From Listeria seeligeri serovar 1/2b str. SLCC3954 (GTDB taxonomy: Bacteria > Bacillota > Bacilli > Lactobacillales > Listeriaceae): a stretch of 64,000 nt of DNA. The translations under genes were made by a program, and so were the position numbers. The stretch lies in assembly GCF_000027145.1 (NCBI RefSeq), contig NC_013891.1, positions 992,001-1,056,000 on the forward strand. The letters are read 5' to 3'. Shown piece after piece: positions 18,927-29,945 of the stretch (position 1 is its first letter; every line of letters starts with the position of its first letter). The notes under the pieces are model-generated. The model searched no databases. It saw only the letters and a program-made list of their open reading frames with translations, and was not told the DNA's origin.

Positions 18927-20645
18927 ATGATTAAAAAAGCTTTTCACTTTGTACTTGTGCTGATGTTAAGCGTAAGTATGGTGCCTCTATTCCATGCTAA
19001 AGCAACCGAAACAGAAAGCGGAGTAGAAGGTCAACAAAATGATAATACAACAGTAACAAACGAAGATATGCCTCCAGAGACTGAGGAACCTGTATTTTCG
19101 CTTGAAGAAAATAGGGAAGAAGCAATAGACGCTACTACTGAAGTACAACCTAGAAGTAATATGTTAAGGGCTTCAGTTACCGCAACAAGTTTTCAACAAA
19201 AATTTATTAATTCCATTTCTTCACAAGCAATGGAGTTATGTAAGAAATATAAATTATATCCGTCTGTAATGATTGCTCAAGCTTCTTTGGAGAGCAATTG
19301 GGGGCGCAGCGAACTAGGAACGGCTCCTAACTATAATTTATTTGGAATAAAGGGTTCATATAATGGGAAAAGCGTAACAATGAAAACTTGGGAGTATAGT
19401 GATTCCAAAGGTTGGTATCAAATTGACGCGAAATTTGCTAAATACCCTTCTTACAAAGAATCATTAGAAGATAACGCCAAAAAACTCAGAAATGGTCCAA
19501 GTTGGGATTCAAGTTATTACAAAGGTGCATGGCGCGAAAATGCCAAAACATACAAAGATGCAACGGCTTGGTTACAAGGACGTTATGCAACAGACAATAC
19601 GTATGCATCGAAGTTAAATTCATTAATTTCGCAATATAATTTAACACAATACGATACATTGTACGATACGATTAAATCACAAAAAAATGTTTCTGAAGAT
19701 GCTAAAGTAGTTAAAGCAGATGGACATGGTGTATATAGTGGCATTTATAATACATCTGCTGCAAGTGGCAAAAAATTATCCACTGGCGCACCTTACAACA
19801 ACAAAAACGTGAAAATATTAAAAGAAGGAACAACTAGCAGAGGCACTTGGGTTCAGTTTTCTTCTAATAATAAAGTAATTGGCTGGATGGACAAAAGAGC
19901 GTTTGTTTACTATCCAAAAGCTACTAATGTGAAATCTCTCAATTTAACAGGGAAAATAACTGCAGGATCAACAAATGGTTTATGGTCCGAAGTTCCTGGA
20001 ACGGTAAATGCGAAGAAACTAGCTACTACTGCTGGTGCTTATCAAAATAAAGATGCCAAAATAATTAAGCAAGGCCAGATTAGCGGTAGAACATATTACC
20101 AGTTCCAAGTAGGCGGTAAAACTATTGGTTGGCTGGATGCTCGTGCTTTCCATGTGTATGATACGATTAAATCGCAGTCAAATGTTAATTGGAATCGAAC
20201 TATTTTAAATGCTGATAAACATGGTGTTTACTCAGGCGTTTACAATACATCGGCTAGCAGTATGAACAAGCTAAGTACTGGTGCAAAATACAACAATAAA
20301 AAAGTAAAAGTAATCAAACAAGCGCAGACTGCTAGAGGAACTTGGTATCAATTCCAAGTTAATGGTAAAACAGTTGGCTGGATGGATTATCGTGCTTTCT
20401 TTGACACAATTACTTCTCAAAAAACAATGAACAAAACAGTTACAGTTGGTAATGCGACTAATCATGGTGTATTTGACGGTGTATACCGTACTTCTCCAAA
20501 AGTAAAACGTATTTCTTTAGGTAAACCATATAATAATAAAAAAGTACAGGTTCTAAAAGAAGCTGTCACTGATCACGCTACATGGGTTCAGTTTAAATAT
20601 GGTAAAACTGTCGCTTGGATGGATAAAAAAGCATTTAAATACTAA
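18927..20645 (+). CDS. aut: Autolysin Auto (glucosaminidase with GW modules)
   Basis: Auto is a surface autolysin and virulence factor of L. monocytogenes that cuts the glycan backbone. A 26-residue signal peptide is followed by an acidic propeptide-like region (about 27-80). The GH73-type glucosaminidase domain (about 85-245) has catalytic Glu122 in ASLESNW and Glu156 in KTWEYSD. Four GW repeats (about 250-572), each with a GxW..GW pattern, bind teichoic acids. The family is made inactive until the N-terminal segment is removed. Total length of 572 matches Auto exactly. It has its own promoter region and a terminator, and lies next to the genes for its teichoic acid ligand. Confidence 0.95.
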   Translation: MIKKAFHFVLVLMLSVSMVPLFHAKATETESGVEGQQNDNTTVTNEDMPPETEEPVFSLEENREEAIDATTEVQPRSNMLRASVTATSFQQKFINSISSQAMELCKKYKLYPSVMIAQASLESNWGRSELGTAPNYNLFGIKGSYNGKSVTMKTWEYSDSKGWYQIDAKFAKYPSYKESLEDNAKKLRNGPSWDSSYYKGAWRENAKTYKDATAWLQGRYATDNTYASKLNSLISQYNLTQYDTLYDTIKSQKNVSEDAKVVKADGHGVYSGIYNTSAASGKKLSTGAPYNNKNVKILKEGTTSRGTWVQFSSNNKVIGWMDKRAFVYYPKATNVKSLNLTGKITAGSTNGLWSEVPGTVNAKKLATTAGAYQNKDAKIIKQGQISGRTYYQFQVGGKTIGWLDARAFHVYDTIKSQSNVNWNRTILNADKHGVYSGVYNTSASSMNKLSTGAKYNNKKVKVIKQAQTARGTWYQFQVNGKTVGWMDYRAFFDTITSQKTMNKTVTVGNATNHGVFDGVYRTSPKVKRISLGKPYNNKKVQVLKEAVTDHATWVQFKYGKTVAWMDKKAFKY

Positions 20646-20650
20646 GTTTT

Positions 20651-20690
20651 AACACTTCCATAATTTTTATGTTATGGAAGTGTTTTTTCT
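20651..20690 (+). terminator. aut terminator
   Basis: The AACACTTCCATAA stem and its complement are followed by TTTTTT. Confidence 0.88.
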
Positions 20691-20845
20691 GAAAAAAATC
20701 GTTTTAGCGGCAGTGATGGACTTAGCGCGATAAAAAAGGTATACTAATTTTCGTAGGCAAAGATTATATTTGTCTTTTTAATCGTAATTTTATACAGAAA
20801 ATTAGAAGCTATTTTAAGATTTTATAGTGAGGAAGGATTGTATTT

Positions 20846-22534
20846 ATGAGTGACAGTAAATTAATTATTACAGAATTATACTGGGAAAGAATTCAATTAC
20901 ATGTAAAAGGAAGAATAGAAAATATTTCTTTGGAGAATTATACATTTGCGTTTAGAACGTTAACAGATGAGTTTCATTTTTCTCCCACTGCTGTAAAATT
21001 AGACGGAGATACATTTGAGCTTCGATTTAACATTGCTATTTTGAATGATGGTAATTATTTACCTAGCGGGGACTATTTACTATCTCTTTATAACAGCGAA
21101 ACAGCAGATGAAATTGTTGCTAAACCAGCTGCAGAGCTATTCAAATATCCAGAAGAAGAAGAGCTTTTGGAAGAACTAAATGAAGCTACTACAGAAAATG
21201 AAAAAAATAACGTTTTGCTTGCTGGACTAAGAAAAGAATTCAAACGTGGTGGTGGTAATGCGAAATATGCATACAAAATCACGCCAATGATATCTGCGGA
21301 TGTGAACGAATTTGTTTTCTCAGTAGTTTTTACAATTCCAGTACCAAAACCAACCAAATGGCAAGTGTTTAAGAACAAAACGAAAGAAGCTTTCCATACT
21401 TTTAGTTTTAATTTTAGGACGGGCTTGTTTAAATCCATTTTTTATACATCACAAGCTTTAGTTCCTAAAAATGGGAAAAGAATTCTATTTTCTTCGGATT
21501 CGCGTGCAGAAATTGGTGGGAACTTTGAATTTGTTTTAAATAAAATGAAAGAAATGGGCATTGATAAGGATTATAAAATCAAAATGACATTTAAGCCTAA
21601 TATTCGTTTAAGAAGGGCGTTTATTGAGAAGTTTAGATTCCCATACTTGCTGGGTAGCTCAGATATTATCTTTATTGATGATTACCACCCGATGATTTAT
21701 ACAGTTGATTTTAGCGAAAAAACACAAGTGATTCAGTTATGGCATGCTTGTGGTGCGTTTAAAACAGTTGGATTTAGTCGGTCCGGCAAACAAGGTGGTC
21801 CATTCTTTGACGACCGCGCCCACCGCAATTATACAAGAGCTATTGTTGCTTCTGATACTGATGTTCCTTTTTATGCGGAAGCGTTTGGGATAAAAGAATC
21901 GTCTATATTACCAACAGGAGTGCCAAGAACAGATATTTTCTTTGATCCAGAATATAAAGAAAACATTGTTACAACTATGGAACAATTATTCCCAGAAACA
22001 CAAGGAAAACAAGTTATTTTATTTGCTCCAACTTTCCGTGGTAATGGTGCGAATCAAGCACACTATCCATATTTTAAAATTAATTTAGCGAAATTTGCGG
22101 AGTATTGTCGCAAGAATAATTCGGTTGTTATTTTTAAAATGCACCCGTTCATTAAAAATGAATTTGTGATTCCAGAGCAATATGCAGATGTGTTTATTGA
22201 TGCGAGCTCTTACCGTGAAGTGAATGATATTTTATTCATCACAGATATTTTGATTACAGATTATTCTTCAGTTATTTTTGAATTCTCTACTTTACAACGC
22301 AAAATGTTGTTCTATGCGTTTGATTTAGAAGATTATGTTTCTACCCGTGATTTTTATGAAGAATATGACGGTTTTGTACCAGGTAAAATTGTCTATGATT
22401 TTGATGAACTGATTAAGGCACTTGAAAATAATGATTTTGAACAAGAGAAAGTGAAGCCTTTCCTTGATAAACATTTTAAATATCATGATACAAATTCTGC
22501 GAAGCGTATTGTGGAAGAAATATTTTATAACTAA
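20846..22534 (+). CDS. CDP-glycerol/CDP-ribitol transferase family protein (teichoic acid)
   Basis: The C-terminal ~360 residues form the glycerophosphotransferase domain, with LWHACGAFKTVG, APTFRGNGANQ, FKMHPF and LITDYSSVIFEF in order, the full set of family motifs including the catalytic His. The N-terminal ~190 residues are a beta-rich accessory domain seen in longer TagF/TarL-type enzymes. It transfers polyol-phosphate units from a CDP-alcohol onto the teichoic acid acceptor at the inner membrane face. The 562-residue length fits a polymerase such as TarL/TarK better than the ~380-residue primase. Which of the three relatives in this window does which step is not decidable from sequence. 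Confidence 0.88.
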   Translation: MSDSKLIITELYWERIQLHVKGRIENISLENYTFAFRTLTDEFHFSPTAVKLDGDTFELRFNIAILNDGNYLPSGDYLLSLYNSETADEIVAKPAAELFKYPEEEELLEELNEATTENEKNNVLLAGLRKEFKRGGGNAKYAYKITPMISADVNEFVFSVVFTIPVPKPTKWQVFKNKTKEAFHTFSFNFRTGLFKSIFYTSQALVPKNGKRILFSSDSRAEIGGNFEFVLNKMKEMGIDKDYKIKMTFKPNIRLRRAFIEKFRFPYLLGSSDIIFIDDYHPMIYTVDFSEKTQVIQLWHACGAFKTVGFSRSGKQGGPFFDDRAHRNYTRAIVASDTDVPFYAEAFGIKESSILPTGVPRTDIFFDPEYKENIVTTMEQLFPETQGKQVILFAPTFRGNGANQAHYPYFKINLAKFAEYCRKNNSVVIFKMHPFIKNEFVIPEQYADVFIDASSYREVNDILFITDILITDYSSVIFEFSTLQRKMLFYAFDLEDYVSTRDFYEEYDGFVPGKIVYDFDELIKALENNDFEQEKVKPFLDKHFKYHDTNSAKRIVEEIFYN

Positions 22535-22578
22535 AAAAAGAGGCAGCTGTTTTAGTATTTAAACAGCTACCTCTTTTT
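22533..22578. terminator. Bidirectional terminator between convergent genes
   Basis: AAAAAGAGG(C/T)AGCTGTTT stem arms with flanking A/T runs lie between the transferase gene and gtaB. Confidence 0.88.
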
Positions 22579-23449
22579 ATTTTAGTTCTTTTGCAAGTCG
22601 AATGATTAAGTCGCGAACTTCATCTTTTATTTCTGGATGTTTTAGTGCGAATTTTAATGTTGTTTCAATAAAGCCGAATTTATCTCCAACATCAAAACGT
22701 TCTCCTTCAAAATCATAAGCAAAAACACGTTGAATTGCATTTAAGCGGTTGATTGCATCGGTTAACTGGATTTCTCCACCAGAACCAGCTTCTTGCGTTT
22801 CTAAATATGTAAAAATCTCTGGTGTTAATAAGTATCTACCTAAAATAGCTAGGTTTGATGGTGCTTCTTCCACGGTTGGCTTCTCTACGAAACCTTTTAC
22901 ATTATAAAGGCGATCACTTACTTGCTTGTCAGGGTCAATGATACCGTAACGATAAGTTTCTTCTTGTGGAACATGTTGTACGCCGATTACAGAACTATGG
23001 GTTTTTTCGTATTGATCAATGAGTTGTTTTGCGCAAGGTGTTTTAGACTGGACTATATCGTCGCCTAGCATAACGACAAATGGCTCATTACCGATAAAAC
23101 CTTTTGCTTGTAAAATGGCGTCACCAAGGCCCTTAGGTTTAGACTGGCGAATGAAATGTAAATTTATGTTGGTTGTTTCTTCAACTAAATGTAATAAGTC
23201 TAATTTGTTTTTTTCACGCAAATTATTTTCTAATTCGGGTACAGAATCAAAATGATCCTCAATGGCTCTTTTTCCTTTTCCTGTAACGATTAAAATATCT
23301 TCAATTCCAGAAGCCACTGCCTCTTCAACGATGAATTGAATGGTTGGTTTGTCTACGATAGGAAGTATTTCTTTTGGCATCGCTTTTGTTGCAGGAAGAA
23401 ATCTTGTGCCAAGACCTGCTGCCGGGATGACTGCTTTTTTTACTTTCAT
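22577..23449 (-). CDS. gtaB: UTP-glucose-1-phosphate uridylyltransferase
   Basis: The enzyme makes UDP-glucose from UTP and glucose-1-phosphate for glycolipid and wall polymer decoration. The 290-residue protein begins with the nucleotidyltransferase signature [18 protein letters not shown] and has the Mg2+/substrate motifs VMLGDDI (about 127) and VKGFVEKP (about 185), plus [10 protein letters not shown]. Everything needed for activity is present. It is transcribed opposite to its neighbours, with GGAGG before the ATG, and is divergent from the YfhO-family gene. Confidence 0.94.
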   Translation of the reverse strand: MKVKKAVIPAAGLGTRFLPATKAMPKEILPIVDKPTIQFIVEEAVASGIEDILIVTGKGKRAIEDHFDSVPELENNLREKNKLDLLHLVEETTNINLHFIRQSKPKGLGDAILQAKGFIGNEPFVVMLGDDIVQSKTPCAKQLIDQYEKTHSSVIGVQHVPQEETYRYGIIDPDKQVSDRLYNVKGFVEKPTVEEAPSNLAILGRYLLTPEIFTYLETQEAGSGGEIQLTDAINRLNAIQRVFAYDFEGERFDVGDKFGFIETTLKFALKHPEIKDEVRDLIIRLAKELK

Positions 23450-23615
23450 GTTTTTCCTCCTTGAACTAACATTATACTCATTATAAGCAATTTAATTTAT
23501 CAAAACAAGTTTAGGCTTTAATTGAGACAAAAGAACTATTAGCTGGCAAAATATTGCTTTTTTAATTTTTTTTTAATATGATTAAGATTGACTTAGTTTT
23601 GGAGGTAGAGATTTA

Positions 23616-26474
23616 ATGGAAGAAGTTAGAAAAAAATGGAAAAAAATTCAATGGGATAATGAGATTACGTATAAAACTTTTCTTACATATAGTGTTCTTT
23701 TTATAATTGTAACAATTAGTATATACTTACTTTTTTGGTTGCGAGGTTATTCGTTCATTTGGTCACATGATGGTTTTAATCAACATTATCCAATCCTCAA
23801 AGAATTTAGAAATATGTTAGTGGAAGTATTTAAACATCCAACACAAATACCTGAATTATGGTCTTGGCAAATTGGCATGGGCGGAGATGTGGTTGGGAGT
23901 TTTGGTTACTATGTTTTAGGCGATATTTTTGCTTACTTAGTCGTGTTATTTCCTGCTGACCAAATGGAACTTGCATACACATCACTGATTTTATTGCGTT
24001 TATTTTGTGTAGGGATTGCTTTTTTAGCCTTTGCAAAAAGTTTTAAAATCAATCATATAGCAGCTGTCACCGGTTCTTTAGTGTATGTTTTTTCTGGCTA
24101 TTTGTTTATGTCTGCTACAAGGCATCCATTTTTCATTACGCCGATGATTTTGCTGCCACTACTATGCTTGTGTGTGGAACGGGTACTTCAAAAAAAATCA
24201 CCTGTACCGCTGATGCTTGTTATTTGCTGGACATTGGTAAGTAACTTTTATTTTGCCTATATGTTAGCGATAATGGTTTGTATTTATACGGTAATTAGAT
24301 ATTTTACCCACTATAAAAATAAAGGATTACCATTACTCGGCACGATTTCTAGGTTAGCGATTTATGCGGTTACCGGCTTTTTAATGGCATGTATATTGTT
24401 TTTACCCAATTTAATTGCTTTTTTAGGATCTTCTCGTGCAAATGGAGAGTTTGCAAACGGGCTTTGGTTTTATGATTTATCATACTATTTGTCGCTTGGA
24501 AAAATGTTTCTTACGACAGAAAGTGCTGGTTACTGGGCGAACTTAGGTTTTGCTGCAATTGCTGTATTTGTTTTACCATTTATTTTACGATATCGGAAGA
24601 AGTATCCGGTTGTATTTTTTAGTTTGTTATTTGGATTTGTAATGATGCTTTTCCCGTTTTTCGGAGCATTATTTAATGGTTTAAGTAGTCCTTCTAATCG
24701 CTGGATGTTTGCAATAGCTCTGCCAATCAGTATGGGGGTTGCTTTCTTACTCACTGACTATAAATCTTTAACCAAAAAGGATATGCGTAATTTCCTTATT
24801 ACAATCGTTATTTTCTTATGTGTTTCTTGGTGGGGACCGAATTTCAATATATATCAACCAATTTTACTTGTACCGCTTGTGCTGATGATTTTGACATTTA
24901 TTGTGTTCTTATTACAATATATTAATTTAACTTACATCAAAAAGAAGGCATATAACGGCTTGTTTTACTTTTTAATTATCACTTTGGTTTGTGTCAATTT
25001 GGCATATATCGGCAATTATTCGTTTAGTAAATACGGATCGAATAAGGCTAAAGGACAATTGAATTCTGGAATGGTCGAAAGAAAAATTACCGAACTTTAT
25101 GGTGGGGCGGATAAGAAAATTGATAAGAGTTCGTTTTATCGTACAAGTCTTTCAAGTGGTTATAATAGTTTTTATGATAATTCCGATGCCAATATTTTAC
25201 TTGATGTGAATACAGTTAACTCTTTTTATTCGATTACAAATGGTGCGGTTGCTGATTTAGCTGCTGAATTAGATAATAGTCAATTCCGGATGACATTGCC
25301 ACTTGGTCAAATGGACAATCGAACCATTTTTTCGAATATACTTGGGACAACTTACTTGTTCGCTCGTGACGATCAAGCTGGACGAATTCCTTTTGGATTC
25401 AAAAAAATTGATTCTGTAGAAATGCAACGAGTAGATAAGCCAGGAGTTAGTCATACAGATATATATGAGTCAGAAAATAGTGTACCGTTAATGTATATGA
25501 ATTATCACACACAAGATAGAAAATCATATGAAAAATTAACGCCATTAGAAAAAGAAGAGGCACTTTCTTATAATGCGATTATTGATAATGATAGTACTTC
25601 AAAGCGTGAATATAAATCTACTATTAAAGAATTAGAGTTCGATACAAGCATTGCCAAAGTAAACGGGAAGGCACCCGCAGAAATTTCGAAGGATCAAATT
25701 GAAGTTTCTAACAAATCCAACGAAATTACTTTTAAACTGAAAAATCCGGAGTATACAAAAAATGCTGAACTTTACTTTTATATTGATGGATTGAAATTTA
25801 CACCGTACAATTTTAAACAGCGCAAAGATATTGCTTTTGCAGAAGATAAATATAAAACCAAAGATATGCGCTATGATTACTATCGAAATAATTTAACCAA
25901 GACGATTAAAGGAGACTACACTTTAACTGCGAAAACAGCGAACCGGGTTGTCACAGCAAGTCAAGTTGATAAGAGTGAGCTATCTGGCTACTTTAATCGC
26001 GATAATATGCTACTTAATGGTGGCTATTCTGAGGATGAACGTAAACAGGTTGCAATCAATCTAAGTGGACTTGGAACATATGATTACGATAATATCAAAA
26101 TCTATGCCGTACCATTCGATGATTCTTATACGAAGAGAATGCAAGAGTTGAAACAACAAGCAGCAACAGATTTAACTTTTGACACGAATAAAGTATCAGC
26201 TAAGGTGAATGCAACGGAAGATGGAGTACTTGTCACAACGATTCCATACACAAAAGGTTGGAAAGTCAAAGTAGACGGTAAGGAAGTTGAAACAGAGAAA
26301 GTAAACACTGGATTTATTGGACTTCCGCTTAATAAAGGAGAGCATAGCATCGAAATGAACTATGAAACACCAATGTTAAAAGCAGGTATGTTAGCAAGTG
26401 GTGTGGGTGTTATAATCTTTGCGGGAATCACCATACTTTACGTGCGAAGAAAGCGTGAAAATAAAACTTTATAA
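23616..26474 (+). CDS. YfhO-family polytopic membrane glycosyltransferase
   Basis: The 952-residue protein has an N-terminal half with about 12-13 hydrophobic helices, beginning with an inside segment and one TM, then a DGFNQHYP loop characteristic of YfhO/GT-C proteins. A large extracellular soluble part (about 480-920), a last membrane helix and a basic tail follow. Such GT-C enzymes use undecaprenyl-phosphate sugars outside the cell to decorate teichoic acids. In Listeria the homologue at this position has been linked to GlcNAc modification of wall teichoic acid (my recollection, not checked). Its place beside rmlT supports a decoration role. GGAGG precedes the ATG, and a terminator follows. 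Confidence 0.87.
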   Translation: MEEVRKKWKKIQWDNEITYKTFLTYSVLFIIVTISIYLLFWLRGYSFIWSHDGFNQHYPILKEFRNMLVEVFKHPTQIPELWSWQIGMGGDVVGSFGYYVLGDIFAYLVVLFPADQMELAYTSLILLRLFCVGIAFLAFAKSFKINHIAAVTGSLVYVFSGYLFMSATRHPFFITPMILLPLLCLCVERVLQKKSPVPLMLVICWTLVSNFYFAYMLAIMVCIYTVIRYFTHYKNKGLPLLGTISRLAIYAVTGFLMACILFLPNLIAFLGSSRANGEFANGLWFYDLSYYLSLGKMFLTTESAGYWANLGFAAIAVFVLPFILRYRKKYPVVFFSLLFGFVMMLFPFFGALFNGLSSPSNRWMFAIALPISMGVAFLLTDYKSLTKKDMRNFLITIVIFLCVSWWGPNFNIYQPILLVPLVLMILTFIVFLLQYINLTYIKKKAYNGLFYFLIITLVCVNLAYIGNYSFSKYGSNKAKGQLNSGMVERKITELYGGADKKIDKSSFYRTSLSSGYNSFYDNSDANILLDVNTVNSFYSITNGAVADLAAELDNSQFRMTLPLGQMDNRTIFSNILGTTYLFARDDQAGRIPFGFKKIDSVEMQRVDKPGVSHTDIYESENSVPLMYMNYHTQDRKSYEKLTPLEKEEALSYNAIIDNDSTSKREYKSTIKELEFDTSIAKVNGKAPAEISKDQIEVSNKSNEITFKLKNPEYTKNAELYFYIDGLKFTPYNFKQRKDIAFAEDKYKTKDMRYDYYRNNLTKTIKGDYTLTAKTANRVVTASQVDKSELSGYFNRDNMLLNGGYSEDERKQVAINLSGLGTYDYDNIKIYAVPFDDSYTKRMQELKQQAATDLTFDTNKVSAKVNATEDGVLVTTIPYTKGWKVKVDGKEVETEKVNTGFIGLPLNKGEHSIEMNYETPMLKAGMLASGVGVIIFAGITILYVRRKRENKTL

Positions 26475-26480
26475 CACGAC

Positions 26481-26522
26481 AAAAACGTTAGGTACCTATA
26501 ACAAAGTGGCCTAACGTTTTTT
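26481..26522 (+). terminator. Terminator after the YfhO-family gene
   Basis: The AAAAACGTTAGG stem pairs with CCTAACGTTTTTT. Confidence 0.88.
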
Positions 26523-26605
26523 GTTTGTCATCGAATAATCCAAAAGTGTAAATTAGAGATATAGTATGATATAATTTAACTGTTAATCTACATTAGGAGG
26601 ATATA

Positions 26606-28477
26606 ATGAGAAATTTAAAAGATAGAGTGCTAAATTCAATTAAAGGCAATAAGAAAGATATAAAAATTAGTGTTGTCGTACCTACATATAATACCGAAAT
26701 AGAAGGTCTTAAAAATTTAATGGCGTCAATTGATAAACAAACAATGAATAAAGATGAGTATGAGCTTGTTTTTGTAGATGATGGTTCAACAACTGATACA
26801 TACGAACGCTTGCAAGAGTTTGCTAAAGCACGTTCCAACATGACTGTTAAGCAAATCGAAAACTCTGGTTGGGGAAGTAGACCGAGAAATATTGCTACCC
26901 AGATGGCTAAAGGAGAATATATTCTTTATTTAGACCACGATGACACGGTTTTTCCGGAAGCTTTCGAACGGGTTTACAACTTCGGTAAGGAAAATAATTT
27001 AGACGTAGTAAGTGGAAAAGAAGTAAGAACGAATGGCTGGTCTTGGGGATGGAAGCAATTCTCAGAAAACAATCCACATGCGGAAGAAATGGGGATAGAG
27101 TGCTTATTACCAATGACGCCGCATAAATTTTATAAACGAGAATTTTTGTTAGAACATGATATAACATTTGATGATGGGGCGAGAGTTTTGTGGGAAGATG
27201 TTTATTTCAACTCCAAAGCTTTTATTCACGGTGCAAAAGTAGGGATTTTAGCAGACTATCCAACCTATTATTGGATCGCAACAGGAGCCAATAATTCAAG
27301 TAGTTTCGGACGAGATCCTCATGAGAAATGGAACCAAATTAATAAGCTATTTAATTTCTTCAAAGATAATATTAAAGAACAACGGGACTTAGATTTCATG
27401 TTAACTCATTGGTACAGATCTCGTGTTCTAGGAATTCTTGGGCAATGGTTATTGAAAAATAATAATGAACGCATTGATATTGAATTCAATTATGCTAGAA
27501 AATTAGCAGAAGAATTAATTCCAGCTTATATAAGCGACAATCTAGATAAAAACAACCAAGTAAAAGATCATTTCTTGCGTCTTGGTGATTTAGAATCATT
27601 GAAAAAACTCGCTCAAATCGATGCTGGTATTACTGCACTTAGTTATGTAGACGATGCGCAGTTTGAAGAAGATAAATTAGTTTTCAAAACGGTTACTAAA
27701 ATGACTTACGAAGACAAAGAAGACTTTTTAATCAAAAAAACAGCTAATCGAATGGAACGTATTTTACCGGACGAAATGAAAGCAAAACTTCCTGAAGCTT
27801 TCTATGACTACAGTGCAGATTTATCTGAGTTTACTTATGAACCAAGCATTAAAGGCCGGAACTCGAGAGCAACATGGAAAATTGATGGTTCTACTAGTAA
27901 CGTAGAAGTAGTCAATAAAAAAGACGATTTATATAAAATAGAAGGAGAAATGACTTTTTCTGTTCAAATTGACGACTATATTTTAGATGCAGCAGATAAG
28001 AAACAACCATGGGATATTGCGACACGTTTTACTGGTCTCGGTTATACAAGCCACAGAGCTTTAACCATTGGTAAAATTCTTATTAAGACAGCACTTATAA
28101 ATGGAAAAACAATGATTGTTTATAAAAATGCATCGGGCTTAATTAGCTTGGATGTGAATAGCAGTGTACGCTCGATTGTGGAAGATTCTGGTGTGAAACA
28201 TGACCAAATCGTAACAGATAAAGCAGCTGGAAAAATTACTATTCCGCTCAAAGAAATTCATGTTTTTGGAGAGAGCAACGTAGAAGGTACTGCGGAACTT
28301 GTAGCTGTTGCAAATAGTGAAGCAGACCCAATTACGCTAAAAGCTAGATTAGTAGGCGAGGCAAATGAAGCTCGCGTGGAAGTTCTACTTGGCGCAGAAA
28401 AACTAGCTGGTGAATACCACTTAGTAACTAATATTCAAGGTAAAAAAGATAAACAACAAATCAAAATTACGCTTTAA
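26606..28477 (+). CDS. rmlT: GT2-family glycosyltransferase, probable teichoic acid rhamnosyltransferase RmlT
   Basis: RmlT adds L-rhamnose from dTDP-rhamnose to ribitol-phosphate teichoic acid. The first ~250 residues are a GT-A domain with [15 protein letters not shown] (UDP/dTDP-binding Asp), YLDHDD (the DxD metal site) and a WED motif. A helical linker and a beta-rich C-terminal region of about 200 residues follow, likely for multimerisation or wall-polymer binding, as in TarS/TarP-like enzymes. The gene lies 17 bases before rmlA, so the transferase and its donor pathway share one operon. Length of 623 and position agree with RmlT of serogroup 1/2 strains. Confidence 0.9.
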   Translation: MRNLKDRVLNSIKGNKKDIKISVVVPTYNTEIEGLKNLMASIDKQTMNKDEYELVFVDDGSTTDTYERLQEFAKARSNMTVKQIENSGWGSRPRNIATQMAKGEYILYLDHDDTVFPEAFERVYNFGKENNLDVVSGKEVRTNGWSWGWKQFSENNPHAEEMGIECLLPMTPHKFYKREFLLEHDITFDDGARVLWEDVYFNSKAFIHGAKVGILADYPTYYWIATGANNSSSFGRDPHEKWNQINKLFNFFKDNIKEQRDLDFMLTHWYRSRVLGILGQWLLKNNNERIDIEFNYARKLAEELIPAYISDNLDKNNQVKDHFLRLGDLESLKKLAQIDAGITALSYVDDAQFEEDKLVFKTVTKMTYEDKEDFLIKKTANRMERILPDEMKAKLPEAFYDYSADLSEFTYEPSIKGRNSRATWKIDGSTSNVEVVNKKDDLYKIEGEMTFSVQIDDYILDAADKKQPWDIATRFTGLGYTSHRALTIGKILIKTALINGKTMIVYKNASGLISLDVNSSVRSIVEDSGVKHDQIVTDKAAGKITIPLKEIHVFGESNVEGTAELVAVANSEADPITLKARLVGEANEARVEVLLGAEKLAGEYHLVTNIQGKKDKQQIKITL

Positions 28478-28493
28478 GAATGGAGAGGAAAGA

Positions 28494-29360
28494 ATGAAAG
28501 GTATAATTTTAGCAGGCGGGAGTGGGACAAGACTTTACCCACTAACAAAAGCCATTTCAAAACAGATGTTACCAATTTATGATAAACCAATGATTTATTA
28601 TCCGTTATCAATTTTAATGTTAGCAGGTATTAAAGATATTTTGATTATCTCTACACCAGAGGATACCCCGCGTTTTGAGCAATTATTAGCAGACAGTGAT
28701 CAATTGGGTATTAATATTTCTTATGCTGTTCAAGAAAAACCAGAAGGACTTGCGCAAGCGTTTATTATCGCAGAAGACTTCATTGGTGATGATTCGGTTT
28801 CACTGATTTTAGGAGATAATATTTATTACGGTCAAGGACTTTCAAAAATGCTTCAAAGAGCTTCTGCTAAACAAACAGGAGCAACAGTATTTGGCTACCA
28901 CGTAAATGATCCAGAACGTTTCGGTGTGGTTGAATTTGATGATTCGATGAAAGCAATTTCGATTGAGGAAAAACCAACAAATCCAAAAAGTAATTATGCC
29001 GTTACTGGTTTATACTTCTATGATAATCGCGTAGTTGAAATCGCGAAAAACATTCAACCTTCTGAGCGAGGCGAATTAGAAATTACAGATGTAAATAAAC
29101 GATACTTAGAACTTGGAGAGCTAGATGTGGAACTAATGGGCAGAGGTTTTGCTTGGTTAGACACTGGAACACACGAATCACTTCTTGAAGCTTCCACGTT
29201 TATTGAAACAATCGAAAGAAGACAAAATTTGAAAATTGCATGTTTAGAAGAAATTGCGTATCGTATGGGTTATATTGATGAGGATGCTGTTGAAAGATTA
29301 GCAGAACCACTTAAAAAGAATGCATATGGTCAGTATTTAATGAAACTAATTAATAAATAA
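28494..29360 (+). CDS. rmlA: Glucose-1-phosphate thymidylyltransferase
   Basis: RmlA makes dTDP-glucose, the first step of dTDP-L-rhamnose synthesis, and is usually feedback-inhibited by the end product. The 288 residues begin with the pyrophosphorylase signature [11 protein letters not shown], followed by KPMIYYPLS, the metal-binding LGDNIYYG and the [13 protein letters not shown] segment. All are intact, and the length is standard for the homotetrameric enzyme. Its ribosome site is GGAGAGG, and it runs into rmlC in the same operon. Confidence 0.95.
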   Translation: MKGIILAGGSGTRLYPLTKAISKQMLPIYDKPMIYYPLSILMLAGIKDILIISTPEDTPRFEQLLADSDQLGINISYAVQEKPEGLAQAFIIAEDFIGDDSVSLILGDNIYYGQGLSKMLQRASAKQTGATVFGYHVNDPERFGVVEFDDSMKAISIEEKPTNPKSNYAVTGLYFYDNRVVEIAKNIQPSERGELEITDVNKRYLELGELDVELMGRGFAWLDTGTHESLLEASTFIETIERRQNLKIACLEEIAYRMGYIDEDAVERLAEPLKKNAYGQYLMKLINK

Positions 29361-29384
29361 CAAAAAGAAGAGCGAGGCGTAATA

Positions 29385-29945
29385 ATGGAAATTGTTGAAA
29401 GTAAACTAGCTGGGGTTAAACTAGTAAAACCAAAAGTATTTGGAGATCATCGTGGTTTTTTCATGGAAAGCTACAACGAAAAAGCTTTTCATGATGCTGG
29501 AATTGATATGAAATTTATCCAAGACAATCATTCTCTTTCAGTGGAAGCAGGAGTACTTCGTGGAATGCATTATCAAACCAATCCTAAAGCACAAACTAAA
29601 CTAATTCGAGTTGGTACTGGAGCTATTTATGATGTCGTTGTAGATATGCGCAAAGGTTCTCCTACATACGGGGAATGGGAAGGCTTTATTTTAAGTGAAG
29701 CAAATAAGCATCAATTGCTTGTACCTCAAGGTTTTGCTCATGGATTCTGTACAATTACAGAAAACGTGAATGTGCTTTATAAAGTAGATCAACTATATTC
29801 TCCTGAAAATGATGCGGGAATTGCATATGATGATCCGGACTTAAACATCACTTGGCCAACAGATAAATTAATATTATCTGATAAGGATACAAAACATCCT
29901 CGGTTAAAAGATGCTGAAAATAATTTTGTATGGGAGAATAAATAA
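29385..29945 (+). CDS. rmlC: dTDP-4-dehydrorhamnose 3,5-epimerase
   Basis: RmlC epimerises C3 and C5 of dTDP-4-keto-6-deoxyglucose. The 186-residue cupin shows DHRGFFMESY near the N-terminus, RGMHYQ with the catalytic His, and the VPQGFAHGF strand with the conserved aromatic and His residues. It is the third step of the pathway but second in gene order (A-C-B-D). Its stop and the rmlB ATG are adjacent, suggesting coupled translation. Confidence 0.95.
   Translation: MEIVESKLAGVKLVKPKVFGDHRGFFMESYNEKAFHDAGIDMKFIQDNHSLSVEAGVLRGMHYQTNPKAQTKLIRVGTGAIYDVVVDMRKGSPTYGEWEGFILSEANKHQLLVPQGFAHGFCTITENVNVLYKVDQLYSPENDAGIAYDDPDLNITWPTDKLILSDKDTKHPRLKDAENNFVWENK

Noticed and set aside
20271-20465. Minus-strand ORF within the aut GW region
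   Set aside because: It is a shadow of the repeated GW modules.
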